From Branchiostoma floridae (taxonomy: Eukaryota; Chordata; Leptocardii; Amphioxiformes; Branchiostomatidae), in contig NC_049983.1 in NCBI RefSeq assembly GCF_000003815.2, positions 5,639,042-5,703,041 on the forward strand: 64,000 nucleotides of DNA, written 5' to 3'. Below, in pieces: positions 1 through 11,209 of the stretch. A program made the position numbers and the translations under genes. Within the stretch, counting starts at the first letter, position 1, and each line of letters opens with the position of its first letter. Below the pieces are notes generated by a model, which saw only the letters and a list, made by a program, of their open reading frames with translations, searched no databases and was not told the origin of the DNA.

Positions 1-1
1 T

Positions 2-367
2 GCCCTGATTGTAACCATCATTCTCACCATCTGGTACAAGAGAAAAGCTAAGAATCCTTCTTCAGGCCCAAACCCCACAGATAATTTGAGCACCCCAAAC
101 ACCACAGCTGTTGTAACCAGTCTGACAGGGCAGGGACAATCTCAAACTATCCCCGAGTCCTCAACTCTCAGGAATCCCTCAATGTCCTATACACAACAGC
201 CTCCCCCACTTCCTCCTCCTCGTAAAGTTGTTGCTGCAATACATGAGAATAAGAATTCAGGTTCATATGACCCTCACTTCTACCAACCTCTGAAAAAGAC
301 AGAGACTATAAATGGGCCCCTGGATGCCAATGACTACTTAATATTGGTACCAAATTCCAATACCTGA
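2..367 (+). CDS. LRR transmembrane receptor, C-terminal part (cut by window edge)
   Basis: This is the 3' end of a gene paralogous to the complete receptors at 6108-8234 and 61051-62646. The open frame enters at base 2 within the membrane helix (ALIVTIILTIWYKRKAK, with a basic stop-transfer end) and runs to TGA at 365-367. The cytoplasmic tail has a proline-rich stretch (PPPLPPPRK) of SH3-ligand type, one PHFYQPLKKT motif and the conserved end NDYLILVPN. YQPL and YLIL fit the YxxPhi pattern of sorting or phosphotyrosine motifs; that role is inference. The ectodomain lies outside the window. The tail carries one HFYxPL motif against three in the next gene, and decayed copies of the same motif follow the stop codon. 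Confidence 0.85.
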   Translation, partial: ALIVTIILTIWYKRKAKNPSSGPNPTDNLSTPNTTAVVTSLTGQGQSQTIPESSTLRNPSMSYTQQPPPLPPPRKVVAAIHENKNSGSYDPHFYQPLKKTETINGPLDANDYLILVPNSNT

Positions 368-605
368 AAATTCAGTCTAAGGGTTCAGAAAAATGGGTTT
401 CACATAAATTTCATAATCAACAGTTTGTCATCTAACTTGGTATTTCCATATTCCACCTCTTTGGATGTCTACAAAATGTCTACAAAAGTGCAACAATGGT
501 ACTACTGGTGAGCACATTAAGCGACCTCGTCATGGGCCACATTCCACATATCATTTTACAAAACAAAATCCTGCAAAAGACCCATCATGCTTATCTTTAC
601 TTCTT

Positions 606-1140
606 CCAATCCCAAAAAAGACCCTGTGATGCTAACGACACCCCTCACTTTCACCAACCCCCAAAAAAGACCCAGTGATGCTGAAACCCCCCTCACATTA
701 GGCGAAAATCGATCAGATGACGAGTCTGCAAGCTCTAAATTACGAAGAAGCATGACCCTGAAGGGAAGGGGGGGAACTCTGCCATTTCTTCGTCGGCAGC
801 AGAGTCATGCCTCCTCGTAATTTAGAGCTCGCTGGCTCATCGTCCGATCGATTTTCGCCTAATGTGAGGGGGGTATTATGACACACCTCACTTCTACCAA
901 CGCATGATAAAGACCAAAAAGCATAATGACACTTCTCACTTCTAACAACCCCTGGAAAAGACATTGCTGATGACACCCTACACCTACCGGTACATTGTAT
1001 TAACCCATGTAAATTATTAGACAAACTTTACGACTTTTAATGGGCCTTACATAATACTATTGATACCCCACACCACTACCAACCACTGCAAAAGAGGCAA
1101 TACTAATGGGCCAGTTGATGCAGATGAATATAAATCTATG
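606..1140 (+). pseudogene. decayed copies of the receptor tail repeat downstream of the stop
   Basis: Several segments (about 606-686, 874-1000, 1060-1140) resemble the receptor-2 tail coding units. They can be read in pieces as DTPHFYxPLxKT-like peptides and, at the end, a PHHYQPLQK...NGPVDADEY-like terminus. They sit beyond the TGA at 365-367, with stops and frameshifts. They look like leftover tail repeats of an ancestral longer gene, or of a second copy, now non-coding. A foldback element (687-873) interrupts them. Confidence 0.6.
687..873. mobile_element. foldback MITE with ~74-bp arms
   Basis: The segment starts CCCCCCTCACATTAGGCG and ends with its reverse complement. The arms (687-762 and about 799-873) match with scattered mismatches around a GC-rich loop of about 36 bases. 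It has no coding capacity. It splits the decayed receptor tail repeat, so it inserted there secondarily. Confidence 0.75.
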
Positions 1141-3584
1141 ATGTTTTCCCAAGGTTATTTTGCATTGGGGTTACACTGTCATTCAATCATTATAAACTTG
1201 TTAATTACCTTCTGCAAAAATCACTGAGAATGAACTGGTAAGAAAAATCAGCTTGTACAACTGGAAAAAAACATGTCAAAGTCACTAATTCGAATTCAAA
1301 AGGATTGTATGCAAATGTCACTCTTATGTAAATCATGTTTAGGCAGTTCCTTTGGTAAGACAATACCAATTTGTATGTTTTGAAACCTTCCTAGAAGTGT
1401 AGCTCCACCTTGCTTTATTTTAGGCTCTTTCACCATTCATCCGTGTAATAACCTAAGATAAAGTACGCACCCCAACTTTGACAACAACTTGGAGTACCTT
1501 TTCAATGTTGAAAAGTTTAAAAAGTGTGCACTTTATTTAAGAAAATACTGAGTAATTGCGACAAAATAGCATAACGGTTACCTTAACACCGACAAAGTCC
1601 TAGGAATAGTAGGACAGAACTGTCTGGTAGTACAAAATTTTATAAAAAGCGGAAACTGAATTACGTATTATGTAACGTTAGTCCAGAAAGTTGTACAACA
1701 AAAACTTTTCTTCAGTGTCCTAATAAGAACTATAAGTAAAACGTAGGTTGAACAGTTTATTGATATAACAAATTTTAATAGTTGATGTAAAAAATTTAAC
1801 AGTTGTTTAATACATTGTGGATAAGAGGAGTATATGTATTACTGTGTAATACTAATTGTAGCATTTAACTACAATGTTAGGAAATGGGTTCAGTTATCTT
1901 GTGTGAGATGTAGGATCTAGAGTAGTGCCTAATATTTAACTCAACTTGTATTTTAAGCCTCAGACTGAAGGTGATTTACTGTATTCTCTTCTATGATTGT
2001 ATTTCATATCAAGCCTTGAGTCTTAGCATCACAAATGTGGCTCTAACAATTATTTGCTTGAGCCCTGAAAAAGCAACTAAGGCTGACAGAAGAGTCCAGG
2101 TTAAGTGAATTCAAATAATGTTCATACATTTGTCCATCTATTTGATAGCTGTGTGTATTTTTTTAAATCGCATTCGTCAAAGTAACTTGTACGATGTATC
2201 CAATAGTTTCTTATGAGATGATGTAAGCCTAACACTCAAGTATGCATTGTAAAGGTATATTCTACAAAATGCTGCTATCAGAAGTGTATCTAACTATCCT
2301 AACATTTCAGTTTTATATCATGAAAAGGGCATCTTACTCAGACAGTCTGTTCATGTAACATGTACATTGTACAATAACATGACAGTGCATTACGATGGAT
2401 ACAACCTATCAGAGAGAAACAGCTTCGTCTTTAATTTGATCTACTGGACAGTTGATTTGTTTCATATATTAACCACTTTTTGTTGTTAAGCTGTTTCTTA
2501 CCTTGTTGAGAAATGTGCAACAAGAATTGGAGGGTTAATTAGCAGCTTTTGACAAATTTGGAACCTCTTTTTGAAAATGAATTTTGGAAGTTGCTTTAGA
2601 AAATGTAATTTTCTTGTTTGTATCATCATTATTATCATCGTTATTATAATTATTATTTGATTATAAATATCATCTGCTGTAACAGTTGAAAGTTTTGAAT
2701 GTTGATCAGCGCTTCTTGCCATACCTAACGTTGAGGCATTGTGCAATGAGCATCAGAGTGTTAGCAGTTTCAGGTCACTTTCATTTTTGTAGAAAAATAA
2801 TGTAATTTTGTTGTGTGTGTCATCATCATTATCAATTTTCTTTTTAATTTACTTTTCAGCTTATCCAAGTGATTTATAGTCATAATACCACAAGAGCAAT
2901 ATATGCCATAATACTACAAGTAGAGCTGTAACAGTTATATACAATGTAGAACAAACTGTCAGAAAAATGATGATTATTATTAATCTAATTTTTACACCTT
3001 AGTGTAATTGTATATGCCATAATACCACAACAGACAAAAGTAATTTCTGATATATACATGTAGAACAAACTGTTAGGAACATTATCATGATTATTATCAA
3101 CACTGCTGAGCTTTGAAATTGTTTTGAATTTTGGTTGACTTAGGTCTGCATGATGCCAAGGTGAAAGATATTACACATGACTGGCAGTGAGTATACTGAG
3201 ACGTAAAATTTTTACAGAATCTTCTTTTTGTATATTATTACTCAAGTTGAATACTGTTTGAGGTAATGTGATGCACAAAGCTTTTATAAATTGAATAAAA
3301 TGATTTATCATATCATCACAACCACCTGTGTATAGTCTCATCATTAGAACCCGATTTCTACAGTTGAGCAATCAAAAGTACATCAAAATTGAATTTATTC
3401 AGATATACAGTCATAATTTTTCGGATACACATGCACCTTTCACACTTTTCCCCATCAGAAGAAAAATCATGTGTTGATGTCACTGGTCAAACCTAAGTTT
3501 GCTGAAACACCATTAAATACATTTCAAGGGTTGCTGCCATTTTTTAAAGAAAGTATCAGGCTAGAAAGGTGAAGGCAGAAGGAG

Positions 3585-3760
3585 TAAACAACCTGTTAAA
3601 TCGTAATATTCATAAAGCTAATCTCAGACAATCAACCAAAAAAGGCTTAGGTTTTACATTGTGTGCTACCATTTTTGATAGGCAAAAGAGAGTAAACAAC
3701 ACTTTTAATGTTAGTATTCATAAAGCTCTATTCAGACAATCAACTCAGCCATATGAGTAA
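3585..3760 (+). repeat. degenerate tandem repeat, ~120-bp unit
   Basis: Two units share GAGTAAACAAC...TATTCATAAAGCT...CAGACAATCAAC, at about 3585-3640 and 3693-3745. The same unit recurs three or more times at 11210-11660 downstream of receptor 2, so it belongs to the duplicated receptor cassette. The short open frame at 3569-3760 is an accident of the repeat. Confidence 0.7.
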
Positions 3761-4070
3761 GAATAATTCAGAGCTGTTTGTCACTACCATCACACAACTG
3801 CTACCCAGAGCACCCTTTCAACAGCTTCAGGCACAAGACCAATCCCTGCCAGAGATTGCAAACTGAAGATACCAGTTTCAAACTTGAAAGTCAGTCTCTT
3901 TCTGTATAGCAAGGTATCAGTTACCATGATGTCCAAGCTAGCAAACTTCAACTTTTACAATAGTAAGTAAATAGAGTAAAATATAACATCATGGTGTATT
4001 CCGTATCCTCCTTGATCCCAACCCTCCCACAGATCAGATTGCTCAATAGATATACTCGCCCATATATATA

Positions 4071-4195
4071 CTGTAAAATGCAGAAATGTTTGCGCTAGTT
4101 TTATGTTCGCAGCTTTCATGGTGGCCACTTCACCGCAATCTTAAAACCACCGCGAACAGTCCTTTTCCCCGCTACCGCAAGACTTTTGCATTTAT
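4071..4195. mobile_element. MITE, CTGTAAATGC terminal-repeat family (diverged)
   Basis: It begins CTGTAAAATGCAGAAATG, ends with TTTGCATTTATAGACAG and contains ACCGCGAACAGTCC-type internal sequence. This matches the better preserved copy at 20372-20583. It has no coding content. Confidence 0.6.
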
Positions 4196-4235
4196 AGACA
4201 GCATGACATGCAGGAGTGCCGTAGCCTAATCCACC

Positions 4236-4465
4236 ATCAAGCCACACCAGGGTTGTAGCCAGCCAGAAATCATTTTCCGTCCCTTCGATTTTGAATGGCT
4301 TTGGGGCAGCGTTTCTATGGGGTCCAGGGGTATGCTCCCAAGCAAAATTTTTAAATGTAGACCCTCTGAAATGCTATTTCCTGCATTTTGAGGGTTAAAT
4401 TTTGCTCCCAGAGGACGGAATGGGCAAAATTTTTTTTCGTGCCCAGCTTCAAAATTCCGTGGATG
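4236..4465. mobile_element. hAT-like MITE, left part (right terminus lost)
   Basis: It starts with CAGGGTTGTAGCCAGCC and follows the intact element at 63105-63345 closely (GACCCTCT..., TTTTGAGGGTTAAATTTTGC, ACGGAATGGGCAAAA). The right inverted terminus present in that copy is missing. The 112-codon minus-strand frame across it is spurious. Confidence 0.7.
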
Positions 4466-4535
4466 TTTATTTTCTTCATTTTTTTCATATCTGCCTCTGA
4501 AATGATATTCTTGATTTTTTTGGATCATCTTTAGA

Positions 4536-4890
4536 CCAAAACTGTATATTTTGGACCCCTGCACCCTAGTATTACAACTGAATGACCTGAAATTTGGTAC
4601 AGAGGTGCCTTGATCATATGCCCATACAGATTCTCAATAACACTTTTGGCATAGAGTAAAAAAAAATGCTTAATTTTTTGGGCAATATTTTTACAAAAAA
4701 TATATTTTTGGATCCTGTACCCCAGTTTTAAAACCAAATGAGCTGACATTTGGTATATGGAGTGGCCTGAACATATGTTTACATGGACTCAATAACACCA
4801 TTTGTATACAGTACAGCAAAATGCTTAATTTTGCAAGTTTTTGGCCATTTTCTTAACCCAAAAGGTACACTTTTGACCCCTGTACCCTGG
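4536..4890. repeat. tandem repeat, ~180-bp unit, two copies
   Basis: Two diverged units contain TGGACCCCTGCACCC / TGGATCCTGTACCCC / TTGACCCCTGTACCC. Each is followed by ATTTGGTA, CTCAATAACACC and AAATGCTTAATTTT at the same spacing. It is AT-rich and non-coding. Confidence 0.65.
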
Positions 4891-4904
4891 TACCTCTGGT
4901 TTAT

Positions 4905-5900
4905 TTTAAGTGGGGTGTGCTGGAAGAGTCCATCCTTGCACGGGGGGATTTAAAATTCATCTTTGGACTTTGGTGATTATGTCAAAGTCCTATTTTAGAG
5001 GTTATACTTTTGGACCGCTCCACTTTACATAGGGGTATTACAGGAAGAGCCCATTCTTGCACGGAGGGGGATTTTTCAAATTCAGTTTTAGTTGGGTGAT
5101 AATTCAAAATTCTATTTTTGCCTTGCCGCCAGGCAAGGCTTTACGCCAGCTTTTTTCCATGGATCAATGGACGGACCTTTTAACCCAGCCCTTCCAAAGC
5201 CCCTTCCAAAGGCCCTTCTTTCCTTGCCGAGTTTCATGGCTTAGTTAGACAATGGTACATTCCAGACGAGTATTAAAACGCTCTTCTAGACGCATGTTAC
5301 TGTATGTGGTCCAGCGTAATAAATCTACGCTTTAACTCACCATGTTCATATAAATATATATCACAAATTGCATCAGAAGGAACTTAGTTTGTAATAAAAA
5401 ATAATGCATATTCATTGTGGGTCAAAAAGTTTTACAAAACCTGTTTAATGTGCCAATAATTCATCTGACATAAATTATGATAATGAGGGGGAGGGGGGCG
5501 ACATGTGGAACTCGGGATTTTTAAGCGTAGAATCTAGTCTAACTTACCAAAATAACATAAAATACGCGGCAAGGCACAGCTTTTTTAAAAAGATTTCTTG
5601 TTTTAGTGGTAGTGTTTATGGACTGGTCTATTTTACCTTTTTAAAAGTCCATTCATTCACAGGGGTCCCTTAATTCAATTTTCGATTGGGTTTCTTAATA
5701 CAGAAGGCTATGTTTTCAGTGGGAGTGTTACTGGACTGGTCTACTGTGCAAATTTACATGGGGTGCACTGGAAGAGTTCATTCTTGGGGAATTTTGTAAG
5801 ATTCATTTTTGGGCTACAGTGTGATTAGTAGAACTGATTTTTAAGCAGAAGTGGTCCATTTTCACACATGAATGATTTTGGAACAGTCTATTGAATGGGG
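4905..5900. repeat. tandem repeat of ~130-bp units, interrupted
   Basis: Diverged units (about 4910-5035, 5036-5120, 5600-5710, 5711-5830) share GGGGTG.ACTGGAAGAG, CATTCTTG(CACGG) and AAATTCATTTTTGGG-type blocks. An insertion at 5121-5582 splits the array. It ends shortly upstream of receptor 2, so it may form part of that gene's promoter region or first intron. Confidence 0.55.
5121..5582. mobile_element. insertion with GCCTTGCCGC / GCGGCAAGGC termini
   Basis: Short inverted termini GCCTTGCCGC (near 5124) and GCGGCAAGGC (near 5571) bracket about 450 bases that break the tandem array at 4905-5900. No coding content is visible. A short GC hairpin lies at the left end. The assignment rests only on the inverted termini and the interrupted repeat. 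Confidence 0.45.
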
Positions 5901-6077
5901 ATTTACAGGTACTAACTGAAAATCAGACTGATGTAGATAGCTTTTGCTGTATTTGCTCTCAAGCAAATAACGGCCTTTCTAGTTATTCGCAGTTGCGCAT
6001 GCCTTTTAGGGAGGTTAGTTACAACACATTCAAGTGACTGGAATTGGTAAATGTTAACAAAGGAAATAAAGGGAAGA

Positions 6078-6107
6078 CTTCTTGCTCTTTTCAGGTGACG
6101 AAACAAA
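6078..6107 (+). promoter_or_regulatory. probable 3' splice site in the 5'UTR of receptor 2
   Basis: The pyrimidine-rich CTTCTTGCTCTTTTCAG ends at base 6094, 13 bases before the ATG. The paralog at 61051 has TTGTTCTCTTTAG at exactly the same 13-base distance, followed by a nearly identical leader. This suggests a non-coding first exon upstream and one coding exon. The first exon was not located. Confidence 0.6.
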
Positions 6108-8234
6108 ATGGGAAAAAAGTTCCGAGAAATGTTGATTATTCTCCTCATCCTTCTGAAGGAGCCCAACATGCCAGAGGCTGACTGTAGCTGTACAAAAAAT
6201 TCATCCTGCATCTGTACCAACCAGAGGCTGACTGCCATTCCTCAGAACCTGCCAACATCCATCACTTTCCTAAACTTGACAAAAAACGAGATCACAGCCA
6301 TAACTCAGTCAGAGCTCTCAAGGTATAAGAACTTGGAAAAATTCTACTTGTGCAAAAATAAGATACCTATTAGTAACCTTGAATCTGGGGCATTCTCAAA
6401 CCTGTTGAAACTCAAAACCTTGTTCTTGGTTGCCAATAAAATAACCAACATTGAACCCAAGACATTTTCAAACCTAACGAATCTCCAATATTTGTACCTA
6501 CAATACAACCACATAACTGATATTGAGCCTGGGACATTCTCTAATCTATTCAAGCTCCAAAGGCTAAGACTGTACATCAACAAGCTAACTAAGATTCACT
6601 CTGGGACATTCTCAAACCTCCCTCATCTTAATGAGCTATATCTTCACCACAACAGCATAACAAACATTGAGTCTGGAACATTCTCAAATCTTCCCCAGCT
6701 AAATGTGCTATCACTGTACAGCAATCGCATATCTAACATTGACCCTTCCTCTTTTTCGAATCTACTTGAGCTCAAATATCTGTACCTTCATTTTAACAAG
6801 ATAACAAAGATTTTTCCTGGCACATTCTCAAATCTTCCTCATCTCAGTCATTTGTCACTCAACTCAAACCAAATATCTGTCCTTCCCAAGTCTGCTCATC
6901 ATACATTGTCGTCTATTTCTTACGTTGGAATTGCCCACAACCCCTGGCAGTGTGACTGTAGCATGGTTCCCTTCAGGAAAGAGAGGACTGGATCTCCTCC
7001 ATTTGAAAACCAGATAACATGTGTCTATCCTGACAAATTCTCAGGACAAAAGCTTAAAGATATCAATCCTGAGGATCTGACATGTAAAGAGTCAAGCATG
7101 TCAACCATGCCCAATATTTGTGCCTTATTCAAATTATCTGATCACAGGTTTTCAGCATCTTCTTCATTTGGCAATGTGCAAAGCAATGCTTATTTGACAG
7201 CACAATCTTTAGGGTCCCATTCTGATACACTGCCAGTTGCTACCAAAAGAGTTGTCCCCACATCTGCAGTGTCCATATCATCTGCAGTGCCCACATCATC
7301 TGCAGTGCCCATGCAATCTGCAGTGTCCACACCATCTGCAGTGCCCACATCATCTGCAGTGCCCACATCATCTGTAGCGTCCACACCATCTGCAGTGTCC
7401 AGTACATCATCTTCCTTTGGCAATATCCAAAACAATGCTGAACCAACAGCACACACTGTTGGCTCTACTGCTGCCACACTGACCTTATTCTCATCATCTA
7501 CTTTAACAGCATCCACAATTTTGTCTTCATTTGGCAATACAAAAAGCTATGCTGAATCACATCCTCCAACATCAGCTCCACTGCTTGCTTTCAATGATGC
7601 CTCAGAAAAACCAGGAGGCGATAGCTGTGATCCTAAATCTGATACTAGTATCTCCCTGCCCATATTCATTGCCTCCCTTAGTGGTACAGCAGCTGGCATT
7701 GGCCTGATTGTCACCATCATTCTCACCATCTGGTACAAGAGAAAAGCTAAGATTAAGAATCCTCCTTCAGGCCCAAACCTCACAGATATTATGAGCACCC
7801 CAAACACTGCAGCTACAGCTACTGTTACAGTAGTAACAGGTGGTGATAGTCTGACAGGGCAGGGACAATCTCAAGCTATCCCTGAGCCCTTAACTGTCGG
7901 GAATCCTTCAATGTCCCATACAACCAACCCTCCTGAAGATGAGCCTCCCCCACTTCCCCCACGTCGTAAAGTTGTTGCTGCCGTACATGAAAATGAGAAT
8001 TCAGGTCCATATGACAATGAATTCCCTCACTTCTACCAACCTCTGAAAAAGACAGAGAATATCAACATGTCTGCTGATGATAATGACACGCCTCACTTCT
8101 ACAAACCCCTAGAAAAGACCCCTGATGGCAATGACACCCCTCACTTTTACCAACCTCTGAAAAAGACAGAGACTATAAATGGGCCTCTGGATGCCAATGA
8201 CTACTTGATATTGGTCCCAAACACTAATACCTGA
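6108..8234 (+). CDS. LRR single-pass membrane receptor (complete, 708 aa)
   Basis: A type I surface receptor in one coding exon. Residues 1-25 form a signal peptide. Then come: a cysteine-rich LRRNT (C26, C28, C34, C36); about nine LRRs of LxxLxLxxNxIT type (roughly 50-260); an LRRCT (NPWQCDC at 278-284, C305, C326); a Ser/Thr/Pro stalk (330-510); a membrane helix (about 517-543) with a YKRKAK stop-transfer end; and a cytoplasmic tail. The stalk has SAVPTS-like repeats (385-432) and three SSFGN.QSNA-like units. The tail has EPPPLPPRRK (SH3-ligand type), three PHFYxPLxKT motifs and NDYLILVP at the end. No TIR domain is present, so it is not a Toll-like receptor. Likely extracellular recognition or adhesion; ligand unknown. 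The ATG is chosen because a signal peptide and the paralog's start coincide with it. Antisense frames over the stalk are artefacts. Confidence 0.93.
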   Translation: MGKKFREMLIILLILLKEPNMPEADCSCTKNSSCICTNQRLTAIPQNLPTSITFLNLTKNEITAITQSELSRYKNLEKFYLCKNKIPISNLESGAFSNLLKLKTLFLVANKITNIEPKTFSNLTNLQYLYLQYNHITDIEPGTFSNLFKLQRLRLYINKLTKIHSGTFSNLPHLNELYLHHNSITNIESGTFSNLPQLNVLSLYSNRISNIDPSSFSNLLELKYLYLHFNKITKIFPGTFSNLPHLSHLSLNSNQISVLPKSAHHTLSSISYVGIAHNPWQCDCSMVPFRKERTGSPPFENQITCVYPDKFSGQKLKDINPEDLTCKESSMSTMPNICALFKLSDHRFSASSSFGNVQSNAYLTAQSLGSHSDTLPVATKRVVPTSAVSISSAVPTSSAVPMQSAVSTPSAVPTSSAVPTSSVASTPSAVSSTSSSFGNIQNNAEPTAHTVGSTAATLTLFSSSTLTASTILSSFGNTKSYAESHPPTSAPLLAFNDASEKPGGDSCDPKSDTSISLPIFIASLSGTAAGIGLIVTIILTIWYKRKAKIKNPPSGPNLTDIMSTPNTAATATVTVVTGGDSLTGQGQSQAIPEPLTVGNPSMSHTTNPPEDEPPPLPPRRKVVAAVHENENSGPYDNEFPHFYQPLKKTENINMSADDNDTPHFYKPLEKTPDGNDTPHFYQPLKKTETINGPLDANDYLILVPNTNT

Positions 8235-8856
8235 AAATTCAGTCTGAAAACTGCACAGTGCCAATCTAAAAAGAACAAAATAATACAATACTGGGTTTCA
8301 CATAAATTTCGCAATTAACAGATATGATCTAACTGATTGGTTTGCTTGGTATATCCATATTCAAGCTCTTTGGAACTGAATGCACACAAATTGAAACAGT
8401 ATGTGGTAGGCAAGCACATTAAGTGAGTTATAGGCCAAATTCAATTATCATTTATTTAATACCATTTGGCTCGCCCCTAAGGTGTCGCCAAAAATTCAGT
8501 CTAAATATTGGAATAGCAAAATTCAGTGACTTAATATTGGAACAGCCTAGTATCTAATAGTATGTATATTATCAATAATCGTACATGTAATATAGCCATC
8601 AACATGCATAAATTGAGACAATTATAGAATAAAATTAAAAACAACAATGAATTAAGCATTAGGCTTTACTCGACATGTAGAATGCAGCCAAGATAGTTGT
8701 ATATAGTCTACTAGAACTGAAGTGTTCTGATTCTTGTAAAATGTATGTGTTGCAGCTTTATTTATATAAAACAATATTGACAAATTAATGACAAATGAAT
8801 GTAAAAATTTAAAAGAGCATGTTTAATACATTGTGGATGACAGGATTTATGATGTG

Positions 8857-9320
8857 CAGGGATTGAAATACTTTTTTTTGCTACATGCAAAATTGCAGGT
8901 TGGCAAAAGTTTTACGTGCAATTTGAAAAATTTACATGCAAAATACAACTAGTGTATACTGCAATGTTCCAGCCAGCATCCATCATTCCGTCCTTTGGCG
9001 GAATGTTGCTACTCAAGACATATTAAGAATTTTGCATGTCACTTTTGGCGGACAGAAATCGGTGCATGAACTTGAAATTCTGGAAAGATATCCATACAAG
9101 CAGCATGGAAGTTTGCAGAAAGCCAAATTTGATTATTTTTAACACCTACTGACGACCGGTGACGATCCCCGTCAGATTAACAAAGGCACTGTGGCCACAG
9201 TATTTTTACTATAGGCCAGGTATTTTCAACATGCAAGATTGCAAGTTCAGAATATTTTTATGTGCAAATCTCAAAAATTACATGCAAATTGCAAGTTAAG
9301 TATGTGTATTTTGAACCCTG
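8857..9320. mobile_element. MITE-like insertion with an empty site in the paralogous flank
   Basis: The termini are CAGGGATTGAAATAC and GTATTTTGAACCCTG, imperfect inverted repeats. ATGTG flanks both ends (8852-8856 and 9321-9325). The homologous flank of receptor 1 (near 1830-1860) runs through this point without the insert, so the element arrived after the duplication. It contains GCATGCAAATTGCAAG-like repeated words and no long frame. Confidence 0.7.
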
Positions 9321-9384
9321 ATGTGTAATACTAAAATGAAATGTAGCATTCAACTTCAATTTTGGATATATGTTCAATCATCTA

Positions 9385-9545
9385 GTATGAGATGTGGGAT
9401 CTCAACGAAGTAGTGCCTATTTTACTTATTATCATCATTTTGTATGAGATGTGGGATCTCAACTTAGTAGTGCCTATTTTACTTACTTTCATCATTTTGT
9501 ATGAGATGTGGGATCTCAACGAAGTAGTGCCTATTTTACTTATTA
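9385..9545 (+). repeat. 57-bp tandem repeat, three near-identical copies
   Basis: Copies start at 9385, 9442 and 9499 with GTATGAGATGTGGGATCTCA and end in TGCCTATTTTACTTA. The receptor-1 flank has a single related unit near 1902-1950, so the array grew after the flanks were duplicated. Confidence 0.85.
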
Positions 9546-11209
9546 TATGCCTGACTTTTGGGTGATTTAGTCTCTTCTACATGATTGTATAAATCTTCTA
9601 TATCAGAAATGTGTCTATAATTTTTATGTAACAATCATTTGCTGGATCCCTGGAAAATCAACTAAGGCTGCAGGACATTCCAAGTGAAATGACACATTAT
9701 TAATTATTTTCAATAGCTGTGTGCATTAAAAAAATCACACTTGCCTTAGTAAGTAACTTGTACAATGTACCTAATACTTTGTTCAGTGAGAGGTTTGAAG
9801 AGCAGACTGAGATGATGTAAAACTTTTATGCACTCAAGTATACAAGAAAGCTATACCAAACAAGTAATACTATGCTGCTGCTGTCAGAAGTATAATTATC
9901 TAGTAACTATAATCCTACTAGTAACATTTCAGTTTTATATTGTGAAGGACTTGTTTGTTTGGCTTATTCAATTCATGTTACATGTACATGTACAATAACT
10001 TGGATACAACCTATAGTGAAGAAAGAGAGAAACAGTAACTGTTGTGAAACTTAGTCTTTAGTTTGATGTTTAGATTTTTTTTACAACAGCTTTTTGTTGT
10101 TGTTTCTTTTGAGGCAAATGCATGTGCAACAAGACTTAGAGAGTTAGCAGCTTTCAAGAAATTTGGAACCTCTTTTTGAAACTGCATTTTGGAAGTTGCT
10201 TATTTTAGAAAATGTAATTTTCTTGTTTGTATCAAAATGTAACTGATGATGATGATGATGTTCGTCCATCGGGAGTCAATGAAGACCTTGACTTCAGATC
10301 AGTTCAGTATTGTGTGAGATGTTTATTACTATCACTATTATTATTATTATAAATATTATTTTTATTACCAGTAATTCACTTTGCAGACTTTTCACCTTAT
10401 CTAAGTGATTTATATATCATGCTCATTATACCACAATCAGATTTTTGATATGAAGCATATAACTATCAGAAGCATAATACTTTACTTATCAACAATTAAA
10501 CTAAAGTTAAATTTTGGTTGACTCACTGGCTGATGCCAAGGTGCATGACATGTCTTGCTACACACAATTGACTGACATAAAATTTTGACAAATGTTAGTA
10601 AATAATATCAACTTTGATATTGTTGTACATGATGCCACACACAAAGCTTTTATTAATTAGAAAATAAACACATCACATGATCATAACCATCTGCATAATT
10701 GTACAGTGTTATCTTGCTTTAAATTCAAATAGTGCAAAAGCTGTCAGAATAGAAAAAAACTGCTACAGTATCATCCTTCATTCTGATTAATTTTTACATG
10801 ATTTTTTTCCCTTTTTAAATTTATCACCCAAAGGACAATGCTTTTGGCTGTCTGATATACACATTTGGGATACAAGTTTGTGTTGTAAGCTAGTACACAA
10901 CTGCCCTTTTATTCTGACAAGCTTTGCAGGCGCTAGGCTAGGCATTAGGTAGTTACATGTTTGTACGTCAGATTCGCACAAGTGGTCTTCTTGCTATGGA
11001 CACTTACGCCCGTATCATCATTTTCAGCTCTTCCAAATATACTTGATTCCAACATGTGTGAGATATTTAAAAAAAGAATGATTTGTAAGACATATATTAC
11101 TGCCACTATGCAGTTTGAGGTTGAATGTATTGATGTGCACTGGTCAAACCTTATGTTTGCTAAAACAAGTATTTTTTACCTTTCCCTATAAAAAGGTCAT
11201 AAAATGAAG

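Larger units (their letters stand above)
368..6107. other. intergenic region, repeat-rich 3' flank of receptor 1
   Basis: I see no convincing gene here. About 368-3900 is homologous, in blocks, to the 3' flank of receptor 2 (8235-11800) and partly to that of receptor 3 (62647-64000). One shared block is the stretch near 2518-2620, which reappears near 10128-10230. The rest is transposon fragments and degenerate tandem repeats, listed separately. The 108-codon minus-strand frame at 5912-6238 overlaps the start of receptor 2 antisense and has no recognisable content. Confidence 0.7.

Noticed and set aside
7190-7537. Antisense frames inside receptor 2
   Set aside because: They mirror the SAVPTS stalk repeats and have no independent signal.
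6108-8234. Toll-like receptor or variable lymphocyte receptor identity
   Set aside because: The tail has no TIR domain and the C-terminus is a single membrane helix with a proline-rich tail. LRRNT/LRRCT are shared by many LRR families.
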